Shown here: piece by piece, positions 16,524-25,500 of the stretch
How positions within the stretch are numbered: the stretch's first letter is position 1
Layout: every line of letters begins with the position of its first letter
From: a virus
DNA length: 45,884 nucleotides
Virus record (IMG/VR): IMGVR_UViG_3300042691_056007
Span: 1 to 45,884 of that record
Reading direction: 5' to 3' (one strand)
Made by a program: the position numbers and the translations under genes
Notes under the pieces: generated by a model
What the model was told of the DNA's origin: nothing
The model's input: the letters and a program-made list of their open reading frames with translations, nothing else
The model's database searches: none

Positions 16524-16919
16524 CTTTATTGTCAAATTCAGAAGTTCTTGTATTTTTTTGACTTCTCTTAAATCTAAAACCTTAGCAGTGATGAATTTCT
16601 CACCTAGGGTTTTGGCTTTCAATAATCTGTGATTGCCATCGATTATTCTTGAAAATTCACCATCTAAATCTCTACAAATTATTATTGGAAAACTTAAATC
16701 AGATTCATCTGATCTTTCTTTAGTCACTTTATTGAGTTTCTCTTTATGAACACATAGATTCCAGATATCATCTATCGGAATTTCAACTTTTTCCGAATTT
16801 AATTTTTCCATTAAATTCTCAAGTTCTAAAATTCCGATAGTTTTATCTTTTCCAATTGTCCAAGATGTTTTTACCCAATCTTCAAAACCGGAACTCTCGA
16901 AAGTCGAAAACTTTTTCAT
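16512..16919 (-). CDS. ParB-like domain protein
   Basis: A 135-residue protein with a ParB/sulfiredoxin-type core: two beta strands and a helix, then RIIDGNHRLLKAKTLG (DGNHR at 94-98) and an end strand (ITAKVLDL). The typical [D/E]GxHR motif of ParB-fold nucleotide-binding proteins is therefore intact, but there is no helix-turn-helix domain, so it is not a partition ParB. The N-terminus MKKFSTFESSGF resembles the recurring capsid-targeting-like peptide. Its ATG overlaps the stop of the gene at 16916-17383, and its end overlaps the convergent clpP-like gene by 12 bases. ParB-fold proteins include nucleases, kinases and CTPases; which applies is unknown. Confidence 0.68.
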   Translation of the reverse strand: MKKFSTFESSGFEDWVKTSWTIGKDKTIGILELENLMEKLNSEKVEIPIDDIWNLCVHKEKLNKVTKERSDESDLSFPIIICRDLDGEFSRIIDGNHRLLKAKTLGEKFITAKVLDLREVKKIQELLNLTIKLFS

Positions 16920-17383
16920 TTTTTGTTTTTCTTAGAAGGTTTATCTTCCTTGGATTTCTCTGACTTTACATCTGACTTAGTTTTTTCAGCAGGTTTGCTA
17001 GTTTGATTTTTAACTTCAGCTTTTTTAGAAGAGGATTTATCTTTTTTAGATTCTGATTTTTTATCCTTCTTTCCTTTTTCAGTTTTTTCAGTTCCTCGGG
17101 AGTTTTCATCAACTGACATTATTTTTTCTACCACACTTTCCTCAGCAGTAATTGTTGATTCGATATCAATTTGTTCAACCGATTCTTGCGCTGGGGTTTC
17201 TTCAACTGTTTCGACTACTTCTTGAGTAATTGACTCTTCAATCGATTCTTCAATAACAACTTCTTCTTTAATGGTTTCAACAGTTTCTTCTTTCGAAACA
17301 ACTTCTTCTTTTTCAATTTTAGTATCTTCATTTTTCTTCTTTCCAAAACCGAAAAGATTTTTAACTCTATCAAAAAATTTCAT
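16916..17383 (-). CDS. Low-complexity Glu/Lys protein with amphipathic N-terminus
   Basis: A 155-residue protein that begins with a basic amphipathic helix (MKFFDRVKNLFGFGKKK), a likely membrane- or protein-docking peptide. It continues with an acidic Glu/Val/Thr/Ser region (20-95) and ends in a Lys/Ser-rich disordered tail (96-155). No globular domain is visible. It is coupled by ATGA to the ParB-like gene downstream, so the two may act together. A TTAATATATAA element lies 18 bases upstream. The function is unknown. Confidence 0.8.
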   Translation of the reverse strand: MKFFDRVKNLFGFGKKKNEDTKIEKEEVVSKEETVETIKEEVVIEESIEESITQEVVETVEETPAQESVEQIDIESTITAEESVVEKIMSVDENSRGTEKTEKGKKDKKSESKKDKSSSKKAEVKNQTSKPAEKTKSDVKSEKSKEDKPSKKNKK

Positions 17384-17401
17384 ATATTCAATTTTTTTCT
17401 T

Positions 17402-17412
17402 TTATATATTAA
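17402..17412 (-). promoter_or_regulatory. Candidate promoter element TTAATATATAA
   Basis: A perfect copy on the minus strand, 18 bases before the start at 17383. It would drive the two-gene unit with the ParB-like gene. Confidence 0.55.
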
Positions 17413-17457
17413 GTTCATATAGTCCGTTTCTTTAATTTAGAAACATTTTCGAAAAAA

Positions 17458-17467
17458 TAATATATAA
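17458..17467 (+). promoter_or_regulatory. Candidate promoter element TAATATATAA
   Basis: Lies 5 bases before the uvsW-like ATG. It is divergent from the element at 17402-17412. Confidence 0.5.
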
Positions 17468-17472
17468 TTTAT

Positions 17473-19203
17473 ATGAATTTTAGATATGACCCTACATCTG
17501 AAAAATTAATTGTTTCTACAGCAACAAGAGTTGAATATCACCAAATAAAAATTTGGCTGACAAGGAAAACCAAAGGTTGGAGGTTTTTACCTGCGGTCAA
17601 AATGGGTGTTTGGAACGGTGACGTTTCCTATTTCGATAATGGTAAAGTAAATTTAGGTCTTTGGAAAGAATGTCTCAAAGCCTGTAATGAAATAGGTGTT
17701 CCTTTCAAAATTGATAACAAAGAAGAATTTCCAATAGATAGAAGTGTAACTTTAGAAGCAGTTCAAGATTTTTGTGTCGACTTTTTCAGAAATCATAAAG
17801 TTAAAAATAAAAAAACTGAAGAGTGGCATACATTTATGCCCTATGACTATCAAATAGAAACAGTTTATAAAATTCTCAAAAACAGATATTGTATGGTTGA
17901 AATCGCTACGAGTGGTGGTAAATCACTAGTAATTTCAACACTTATATTCTATATTTTAGAAAATATTAATCCAGATGCAAAGTTTTTAATTATTGTTCCA
18001 TCTATAACACTTGTTACACAATTTTATGATGAAATAAAAAAATATTACTATGGTGAAAATCAGTTAGATAATATTTTCGATTGGAAAATAGAAATTGAAT
18101 TAGAGAACGGAATTATTTTACAAAAGAATCCAAATGAAACTATACAAACCGAAAATAGAGGTGAAATAAATATTCAAGATTTAAAAGAAAAGGATAATAT
18201 CGGCGAGAAGATAAAAAGAATAACCAAAGTCAAATCTGAAGCACCAATTAGACTTGAAGAAATAATGAGTGATAGACCCAGAAAACCTATCAACGAAAAT
18301 CCTAATATCTATATTTCCACCTATCAATCTTTGGAAAAATATCCAAAAGAATTTTTCCAACAGTTTCATACAGTTGCTTGCGATGAAGCACACGGATGTA
18401 AAAGCGCCACACTATTATCAATTCTCAAGAAAACATTTGGACACGCCTACAATCGTTTTGGTGTAAGTGGAACATTTCCATCAGATGATTCACTTGAAAT
18501 ACTTTCTATACAATCTGTGTTAGGACCAAAAGTAACGCAAATTGAAGCAAAAAAGTTAGTCGAGATGGGAACGATAACACCAATGAAAATAAAAGCTGTT
18601 ATTTTAAATCACAATCTACCAGATATAAATGAGAGAATCAATTACATAAAAAAGATGGGTGCCGGTTCTGACGCATTCAGATTAGAAAAACAGTTTATTC
18701 AAGAATCGGATAAAAGATTAGATTTTATTAAAAAACTTGTAGAAAAATGCAGTGATAACACTCTTTTACTTTTTCACAATATTGAATATGGCAAAAAAAT
18801 ATTCGAAAAATTGAAATCTGATATCAGTGATAAGGATTTCTATTATATTGACGGAGAAGTGAATAACAAAAAAAGAGAAATTATAAAGGCTGAAATGGAT
18901 AAAACTGATGGTAATGTCAAAGTTCTAGTAGCCTCGTACATGACACTGGGAACAGGTGTGTCAATCACAGCAATTTTCAATGTTATTTTTGCCGATTCAT
19001 ATAAATCCGAACAAATTGTTATTCAGTCAATCGGAAGAGCCTTAAGAAAACATTCAGAAAAAAAAGTTGCAACAATATTTGATTTAGTTGATATTTTTGA
19101 TCCAAAAGATATGAATAATATTCTATATAGACACTTCAAAGAAAGAGAAAAATTTTACAAAAATAGGGAATATCCATATAGTGAAGTAAAAATAAACTTA
19201 TGA
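17473..19203 (+). CDS. uvsW: UvsW-like ATP-dependent helicase
   Basis: A 576-residue SF2 helicase of the T4 UvsW type, which unwinds R-loops and branch-migrates recombination and fork intermediates. An N-terminal DNA-binding region (1-105) precedes the Q-like PYDYQ (123-127), Walker A ATSGGKS (145-151), DEAH (304-307), VSGTF (331-335) and motif VI QSIGRALRKH (518-527). T4 UvsW is about 500 residues. The extra length lies largely in an insertion (about 200-275) between motifs Ia and II that looks like part of a Hint/intein beta fold without catalytic residues. Its TGA overlaps an ATG that opens a decayed-looking short frame. The promoter-like element is 5 bases upstream. Confidence 0.94.
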   Translation: MNFRYDPTSEKLIVSTATRVEYHQIKIWLTRKTKGWRFLPAVKMGVWNGDVSYFDNGKVNLGLWKECLKACNEIGVPFKIDNKEEFPIDRSVTLEAVQDFCVDFFRNHKVKNKKTEEWHTFMPYDYQIETVYKILKNRYCMVEIATSGGKSLVISTLIFYILENINPDAKFLIIVPSITLVTQFYDEIKKYYYGENQLDNIFDWKIEIELENGIILQKNPNETIQTENRGEINIQDLKEKDNIGEKIKRITKVKSEAPIRLEEIMSDRPRKPINENPNIYISTYQSLEKYPKEFFQQFHTVACDEAHGCKSATLLSILKKTFGHAYNRFGVSGTFPSDDSLEILSIQSVLGPKVTQIEAKKLVEMGTITPMKIKAVILNHNLPDINERINYIKKMGAGSDAFRLEKQFIQESDKRLDFIKKLVEKCSDNTLLLFHNIEYGKKIFEKLKSDISDKDFYYIDGEVNNKKREIIKAEMDKTDGNVKVLVASYMTLGTGVSITAIFNVIFADSYKSEQIVIQSIGRALRKHSEKKVATIFDLVDIFDPKDMNNILYRHFKEREKFYKNREYPYSEVKINL

Positions 19204-19313
19204 TAAATATAGAAAAGTTGAAATAATTGGAAACTCAGGAAATGAGATATAGTCTAATTGTCGAAGAAAAAATTTTGGTGAATGTCGAAGATCTATCTAA
19301 AAATAATTATTGA
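19200..19313 (+). pseudogene. Possible decayed small gene after uvsW
   Basis: An ATG overlapping the uvsW stop (ATGA) opens a frame of eight codons (MINIEKLK), then a TAA. The same frame continues as LETQEMRYSLIVEEKILV and on to a TGA at 19311-19313. This would be about 37 residues if the TAA were a sense codon. It could be a small coupled gene broken by one substitution, or chance. Re-initiation at the ATG at 19242 would give 23 residues. Confidence 0.3.
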
Positions 19314-19342
19314 ATCTTATAAAAAAAAGATTCAATAAAATG

Positions 19343-19369
19343 AAAAAGTCAGAAAATTTCTGACTTTTT
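19343..19369. terminator. Bidirectional terminator
   Basis: The near-palindrome GTCAGAAAATTTCTGAC is extended by five A and five T, followed by further T. It sits between the convergent uvsW region and the tail-spike gene. A weaker AATCTT/AAGATT hairpin lies just upstream at 19314-19332. Confidence 0.85.
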
Positions 19370-19377
19370 TTTTATTT

Positions 19378-20958
19378 TTAAAAATCCCTCTCTTCTAAAA
19401 GTGTATAGGTGAAACTGTTTTTATGTTTTTCAGAATGTATTTTACACAAGTTCATGAAATGTGTCCACTCACTTCTAGTAGCAAAAACTTGACAACCTTC
19501 TGACCAATTATCGACTGTAATACTTGAGGAGTTACCTGAGAGGTGAAAAAAACAAGCATTTCCCCAGTCCGGTTTATCTTTACCTGAAGTGTACTTAATT
19601 TTTTTACCAGTAGATAAATCCCTGTAAACTGGTTGAGGTTTGCTAGTTCTCAATGCAGGTCCTTTGTAATCACCATAATAATAAGTATCAATCATCTGAC
19701 TGGGTCTTAACATACCCAGACCATTTCTATTTATAAATCTTTTTGATTGTTTATTATTTATAACGGCCTTAGCTATTTTTCCATTTGTCATCTGCCAACC
19801 AACTTTGAAAAAAAGAAACTCACCATCTTTCGAACCATCTTCCTCACCATAATAGAACCCAGGCATTGTTGTAATTCTGTACTTGTGTGAAACCCATTTA
19901 CCACTGTCATTTTTGTATATTAAATAGCAATCATCAATGAAAGCATTACTGTAGTCCATACCTTCATACTGTCTTCTAACACCAACTATATTCATCTGGA
20001 ATGGCTTTTCATATATTATATAATTTTTACTTCTCATAACACTGAATATCTTATCTATATCTGGGTTTTGAGTCGCCACAGGTGGTGGTAGAGTTCCAGA
20101 ACCTAAATTAGGATTATTTTGGATATTAGGGTTTGGTGTTATCGAACCAGCTGGACTGTCAGTGCTTCTAGCGTCTGTAGGTTTGAAATTGATAGTTTCC
20201 TGTTTAGTAAAAGGATTTTCTGATTTAGTAGACTTCCAAGAATCACCGATTTGACCATCCGCTATTCTTTGTTGAGTGACTACATAATTATTATCAACTA
20301 TTTTAACATGATGTGAAAGAAATTTATCCTCTCTCAATTCTTTATATTTTAACAAACATCTCAAAAATTCTGGATTCGGAATAACAGGTGTTCCTCCAGC
20401 TAAGTAGGGACCAGCATTTTTTGAAAGTAAATTATTTACAAATTCATCAAACCAATTTAAAAAATGATTTCCTAAAATAGCCTGTTGATTTGCAGTTGTT
20501 GTTCCAAGATTTAATGTTCTGGTATTGTCTTTCAGATTCATGTCAATACCAGATTCAGTTACGTTTATATTATTGAATTTGTAATCAATTTTTAGACCTT
20601 CTGCGTCATTAGAATAAATTTGTGTCTTATGGTCGAACATCAAAGCTCTCATTGATGTGTAGCTACTACCTTGTAACTCTTGTAATTTTTTTTCTAAATT
20701 GGCGTTAAAATGCTCCGCGTAAATATACTCTGGCTTATAAATATTTCCAGAATCAAAAACAACAGATACAACTTTTCCCACATCCGGTACAAAAAAAGCA
20801 TTTCCGTTCAAATCTTTCCAAGGCGTTGCCCAAGGTATATCTTCGATTGGTATTTCATCAAAAACATTTAATACACGAACTCGACATCTACCCAATTTTT
20901 TAGGATCATTGTTGTCTTCAATGACACCAACAAACGTTTTATTTTTGAAATTTTCCAT
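19378..20958 (-). CDS. 5: gp5-like baseplate spike protein with YkuD-like C-terminal domain
   Basis: A 526-residue protein. Residues 8-90 look like the gp5/VgrG OB-fold (FVGVIEDNNDPKKLGRCRVRV, then IPWATPWK and VPDVGKVVSVVF), which caps the tail hub. A Pro/Asn/Thr-rich linker (about 240-305) leads to a C-terminal domain (about 310-526). There H472 (FFHLSG) and C489 (WSEGCQVF) are spaced as in the HG...SxGC motif of YkuD-type L,D-transpeptidases, which act on peptidoglycan peptides. T4 gp5 carries a lysozyme domain instead, so this would be a functional substitution. It is the last gene of a minus-strand unit with the gene at 20971-22491. The OB-fold is fairly secure; the enzyme call rests on the motif. 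Confidence 0.75.
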   Translation of the reverse strand: MENFKNKTFVGVIEDNNDPKKLGRCRVRVLNVFDEIPIEDIPWATPWKDLNGNAFFVPDVGKVVSVVFDSGNIYKPEYIYAEHFNANLEKKLQELQGSSYTSMRALMFDHKTQIYSNDAEGLKIDYKFNNINVTESGIDMNLKDNTRTLNLGTTTANQQAILGNHFLNWFDEFVNNLLSKNAGPYLAGGTPVIPNPEFLRCLLKYKELREDKFLSHHVKIVDNNYVVTQQRIADGQIGDSWKSTKSENPFTKQETINFKPTDARSTDSPAGSITPNPNIQNNPNLGSGTLPPPVATQNPDIDKIFSVMRSKNYIIYEKPFQMNIVGVRRQYEGMDYSNAFIDDCYLIYKNDSGKWVSHKYRITTMPGFYYGEEDGSKDGEFLFFKVGWQMTNGKIAKAVINNKQSKRFINRNGLGMLRPSQMIDTYYYGDYKGPALRTSKPQPVYRDLSTGKKIKYTSGKDKPDWGNACFFHLSGNSSSITVDNWSEGCQVFATRSEWTHFMNLCKIHSEKHKNSFTYTLLEERDF

Positions 20959-20970
20959 ATATTAATATTT

Positions 20971-22491
20971 TTATCTAAACCTTATATTTGATAATGACCT
21001 ATTCAAAAGTGCTGCTTGTCTGAGAAGTTCTGTATTGAGTCTTCTTTGTCCTCCTCTCAATAATCTATTACCGGCTCTAGAAAGTGTTGGTGATTGACCA
21101 ACCGTAGATTGATTCAAAAAAGCATTTGTTCTGTCCAGTAACTGAGATTGTGGCAAATCATTCAAGTTTCTCTGAGCTGCTGCCGATCTGTCTCTAGCCT
21201 GACCACTTATTCTTTCCAATCTAGCAACCGTTTCTCTTCTTCTTCTAACAGCATCACTCTCAGTATCTGGCTTATTTGCGTTTTCTACTGCTTGTTGTTG
21301 GTCTGGAGCTACACCATTTTTTTTATTTTCATCACTCACCTCATCCTTCTTATTCTTATTTTTAGATTTTTCAGAATCTTTAGCATCTTCTAAAGCCCCT
21401 TCTTTTCTACCTTCATCTGTTCTCTTTTTTGAAGGCAAATCGAAAGTATATAGTTTTACTAAAGGATAAGTATTAGGTGTACTTTTTATTGAACCACCGT
21501 CTGTTGAATTATTTGTAGTGTCTTTTGATTTTATTTTCGATAGGTCATATCTTGAATTATCTATTGCGAACTCTATTTTTTTTGCTAAGTTTTGGGGATC
21601 TATATTTAGTTTATTGAAACTAAGAGTCGAAAATTTATAATTGAAACTAACCTCAAAATCATCTACTTGTTCTTTTACTGTTGCGGTGGATAAAGAATCC
21701 CCATGTGGAAATTTACTAAATATAAACTGACATTCAAATAATGAATACTTATAATGTGTTAATTTATCAGCATAAACCTCTAATTTATTTTCTTTTATAT
21801 TCCTGACGATCCTATTGAATTTCCTCAAGTCTGTAACAACTATCTCAGCATCAAAACGCAACAAATTTTCGGGTATGATTTGTTTACCATTAATTCTTGA
21901 CCAACTCAAACTTTTGTATAAAGCAGATAAATATCCTAAATTTTGTGTAACATCTTCATAAAATTTCATTCCTATCATATCTGTTCCGTATGTAGTAAAT
22001 TGCTTGGATTTTTCACCACCTATAGTCTGCGTTAGATTATCTAATCCAGTTATTTCTTTCAAATAATATGCTTTTGGACTATTCTGTCCTAAGAATTGAG
22101 GTACCTGACCAGCTGTTAATTGAGCATCAACTCTAAAAAAATTCAAGAATTGTTTTTTAAATTCAGAAATAATCACATCTCGACTACCAATTTCGGTGTT
22201 GCCTAATTTTTTATATGTTTCTATAAATTTTTCAACTGATCCATTGAAGAGTGGTGATTCATTCCATTTGATATACAAATCAAAACTAAGAAAAGTTGGA
22301 TCTTCATTCTCATTCGAACTCGATACCCAAGAAGCTAAAGCTATGTCTGGTGTTGTTGGAATGTTCTCGGTTAGCCTTCTATTACCATTTTCATAATAAT
22401 CTAAAAGGTGCACAAACTGTTTACCTACATAATCTTTATAAAAATTATAGGTATTATATTTTCTACTAAGAAGTTCTAAGTAACTGGACAT
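20971..22491 (-). CDS. Probable baseplate/tail-tube-like structural protein
   Basis: A 506-residue protein that I assign to the baseplate mainly by position, 12 bases upstream of the gp5-like gene. Residues 190-300 (FDAEIVVTDLRKFNRIV, then YKYSLFECQFIFSKFPHG) resemble the tube-type folds of gp19/gp48/gp54 proteins in strand pattern, but not clearly enough for a specific name. The C-terminal third is charged and disordered (KDSEKSKNKNKKDEVSDENKK) and ends in Arg/Gln/Leu-rich helices. No enzyme motif is visible. The unit has its own promoter-like element. Confidence 0.5.
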   Translation of the reverse strand: MSSYLELLSRKYNTYNFYKDYVGKQFVHLLDYYENGNRRLTENIPTTPDIALASWVSSSNENEDPTFLSFDLYIKWNESPLFNGSVEKFIETYKKLGNTEIGSRDVIISEFKKQFLNFFRVDAQLTAGQVPQFLGQNSPKAYYLKEITGLDNLTQTIGGEKSKQFTTYGTDMIGMKFYEDVTQNLGYLSALYKSLSWSRINGKQIIPENLLRFDAEIVVTDLRKFNRIVRNIKENKLEVYADKLTHYKYSLFECQFIFSKFPHGDSLSTATVKEQVDDFEVSFNYKFSTLSFNKLNIDPQNLAKKIEFAIDNSRYDLSKIKSKDTTNNSTDGGSIKSTPNTYPLVKLYTFDLPSKKRTDEGRKEGALEDAKDSEKSKNKNKKDEVSDENKKNGVAPDQQQAVENANKPDTESDAVRRRRETVARLERISGQARDRSAAAQRNLNDLPQSQLLDRTNAFLNQSTVGQSPTLSRAGNRLLRGGQRRLNTELLRQAALLNRSLSNIRFR

Positions 22492-22507
22492 TTATTTTAT
22501 TTTTTAT

Positions 22508-22518
22508 TTATATATTAT
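22508..22518 (-). promoter_or_regulatory. Candidate promoter element ATAATATATAA
   Basis: A near-perfect minus-strand copy, 16 bases before the start at 22491. Confidence 0.5.
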
Positions 22519-22541
22519 TTATTCACTTCTTAGAGCATTAT

Positions 22542-25500
22542 CTAAGCGATAATTCTATTAAAATTACTTTTATCTTTAGGATAAATACCAACAAAAGTTA
22601 AATAAACATTCCCTGTTTTTTCACCAACGGTATCTGTCCATTTCAGGAAGGATTTATACAACCATTCCTTTCCTTGAACAGGCTTCAAAGTATTTAAAAT
22701 AACTCCCGAGGCACCACCTACATCGTGGAAATAATATTCACCAGCCTTTCCTTTTCCAACTACCACCATGAAGTGATCTGAGCTTTGGTCTGGATTACCT
22801 GAACTGAATTTTGGTATACCCACTCCGATTATTATTGGAATACCATTACGCAAATTGGCATCCATATAAGACATAGCTTTCTCTGAGTCACTTGATTTCG
22901 TAAATGTTCCACTGTTATTAGCTTCTCTTGTCACCGATACATATGAAAGTGGTCCACCGAAAAGCAAATCTATCTCATATCCACCCATTTCAACTTTCGG
23001 ATTTAAGTCTACTGCATATAAAATTAGTGATGGAACAGTTTTCAGTGAGGTGTCTAAGAACTTTCCTTTACCTCTTTTATCTAAATATTTATAAACTAAA
23101 AGTCTCGATGTCGCATCACAGTTGTTGACTTGACCTTGATAAACGAATAAATTTTTCAAACCATTTGTGCTCAAACCAATTACAAATCTAGGATCTGGAC
23201 TTTCACCCATCATCAAATTATCAAGTCCATTGTTCGTTACTGGTGTCTGAGGTGTTGGTTGTGGCGTCGGAGTGATAGATTGACTCGAAACAGTAGTTGA
23301 TTGTCCATCTGTAGTTGTTGTTGGATTCTGATTTTCTGTTCTATTACCCTGATTTTGAGTTGCTTGTGTTCCAGGAGAGGTTCCCTCTTTTTGTTGTTCT
23401 TCAGGTGATAAATCGAGTTCTCTTTTAACTAATTTTATTCTTTGACTAAAACCTTTTCCATCGAACATATAATAGATGTCAACAATCAACCATTCACCAC
23501 TTAATCGATTATTGATATGAGAAGCAGAAGGTGTTGAATGTTGGTTTGATAAAATAATATGCACTTTCTGAAATTTTATCAAGTTGTAATTAGCGTGACC
23601 CATGACAATTTCCATTCCAATTTTCTGCAAGTCTATTATATTTCTATCGTTTTGTATAGTTGAGTAGATATAGTTTTTGTGCATATTATCCACATCTAGT
23701 TTCCCTTTATAAACTAAATTAGCATTTTCTTTATAAAAATTTTCATCTTGTGGATTGCCTTTCAAAATAATTGTACTATCACCTTTAGAAGTTATCGAAT
23801 CTATGTCAAATATCAGAAAGTCCTTTTTTAACTGATCATAGAACTTAACTTTAGTCAAATATCCCTCTTCTATTGCAATACTTGTCGACATATTTAGGAT
23901 TGTGTAAGTGCTGAAATAACTATTACTAGTCTCCATAGATCTATCATTTGTTAAAAATAATCTAGAAACAAGGTCTTTATCTTTGATTTTCAATATTTCA
24001 GCGATTCCTATATTAGGAATACCCAAATCTGCTTTTATATCTCTATTCAGCTCCTTTTCTATTTCAATATAATTTAAACCATAAAAATAATCCAGATAAG
24101 ATATCAAAAAAGCTTCATCTGATTTGTAAGACTTGTCTACAATTTTTTGAATAAATTTATGTAGTTTATCACCTGTATTTATCCAAGTCATTTCATCATC
24201 AGTATTATCGATGTTAGAATTAAATCCTAATCCAACTTCCTCAGCAATTGTTTTTAAAGCATTGAAAGAAGTTTTTTTAGGAATGGATCTAAACTTTTTT
24301 GTGTATAATTGGTTAACATCAATCACTCCGGTTATATCATAAATTTTACCATCAATATTAAATTTTACAATCTTGAAATCCATGTGTATTGGCTTTAAGT
24401 TTTCACTTAAAGTATTAATAAAAATACTTATTTTCGTATCATCTAAAGGAAATGCCTTATCCTTCATCATATTATAGGTGTCTTTAAATGTAACTTTAAG
24501 AGTCGGTATACCATCTATTGTAGATAGACTTATAAAATCAACATCACTTTGTTTTATTTGATATGCTCCATACCAAATAATTGGAACTTTACCAAAATTC
24601 AAAGCTATTTCTTGTTGTTGGTCTTTTTGTGGTGGTAAATTAAATCTTATCTCACGAGCTTTCAGTTTAGGTTGTAAAATAGTAATTATATTTTTAGAAG
24701 CACTTGAATTTGATTTTTGTCCTTCATTTACACCACTTTCACCTCTACCCTGACTTTCCTGAATAGCCGGATTAGATACTGTTCCTGATTGTGAACCCGA
24801 ACCTTGTACGTTTACATTATTACTGAATGTTCCACTACCTTGGGCTTGTTGATTGACAACTATATTAGTTCCCTCAGTTATTGGTATTGATTGTGAAGTT
24901 CCAATTATCGAAACAGTTCCAGTCAAAGGATTTGCACCAACTTGAGTCAGTGGATTATTTGCAACTGATTGTGTATTGCCTGTTAATTGTGGTATATTTG
25001 GGATGTTTGATCCGACACCACCAAATTGAGAAGCTAGTGAAGAAGATTGATTTTGATTTCCAGTTCCAAATATTTGAGGAAAAGAAAGTTGATTACTTAA
25101 TCCACCTTGTGATGTGAATGACTGTTGTGAATTTCTATTATTTCTAATAACTTCACTTTCTTTGAATGCGTTTGGATCCGGTGTTAAATTTTCTTTTTTT
25201 AATATCCAATCATAAAATTCTCTTACATATACATTAACTCTATCCCAAGTCCCTGCTTTGATACCAATATCAATAACCTTTTCCTTAGTATATGAAACAC
25301 CCATAGTCACATGAAAAATTACACCAACGGCATCTGCTAAATTCTTAGCACTGTTGATATCTTTCATATTCCAAGAAGCCAAAACTTTTGGATTTTGCTT
25401 AAAACTCTTGTTATAGAAACCCATCAAAACAGGAGCGGCGACTTTACCATCATTCATTAAATCCGGATTTTTAACAATATCATTTCCCTCTGCAAAGGAC

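Noticed and set aside
18070-18297. A functional intein in uvsW
   Set aside because: No splice-junction Cys/Ser, no TxxH and no terminal HN are present and the insert is far too short; only a Hint-like fragment is claimed.
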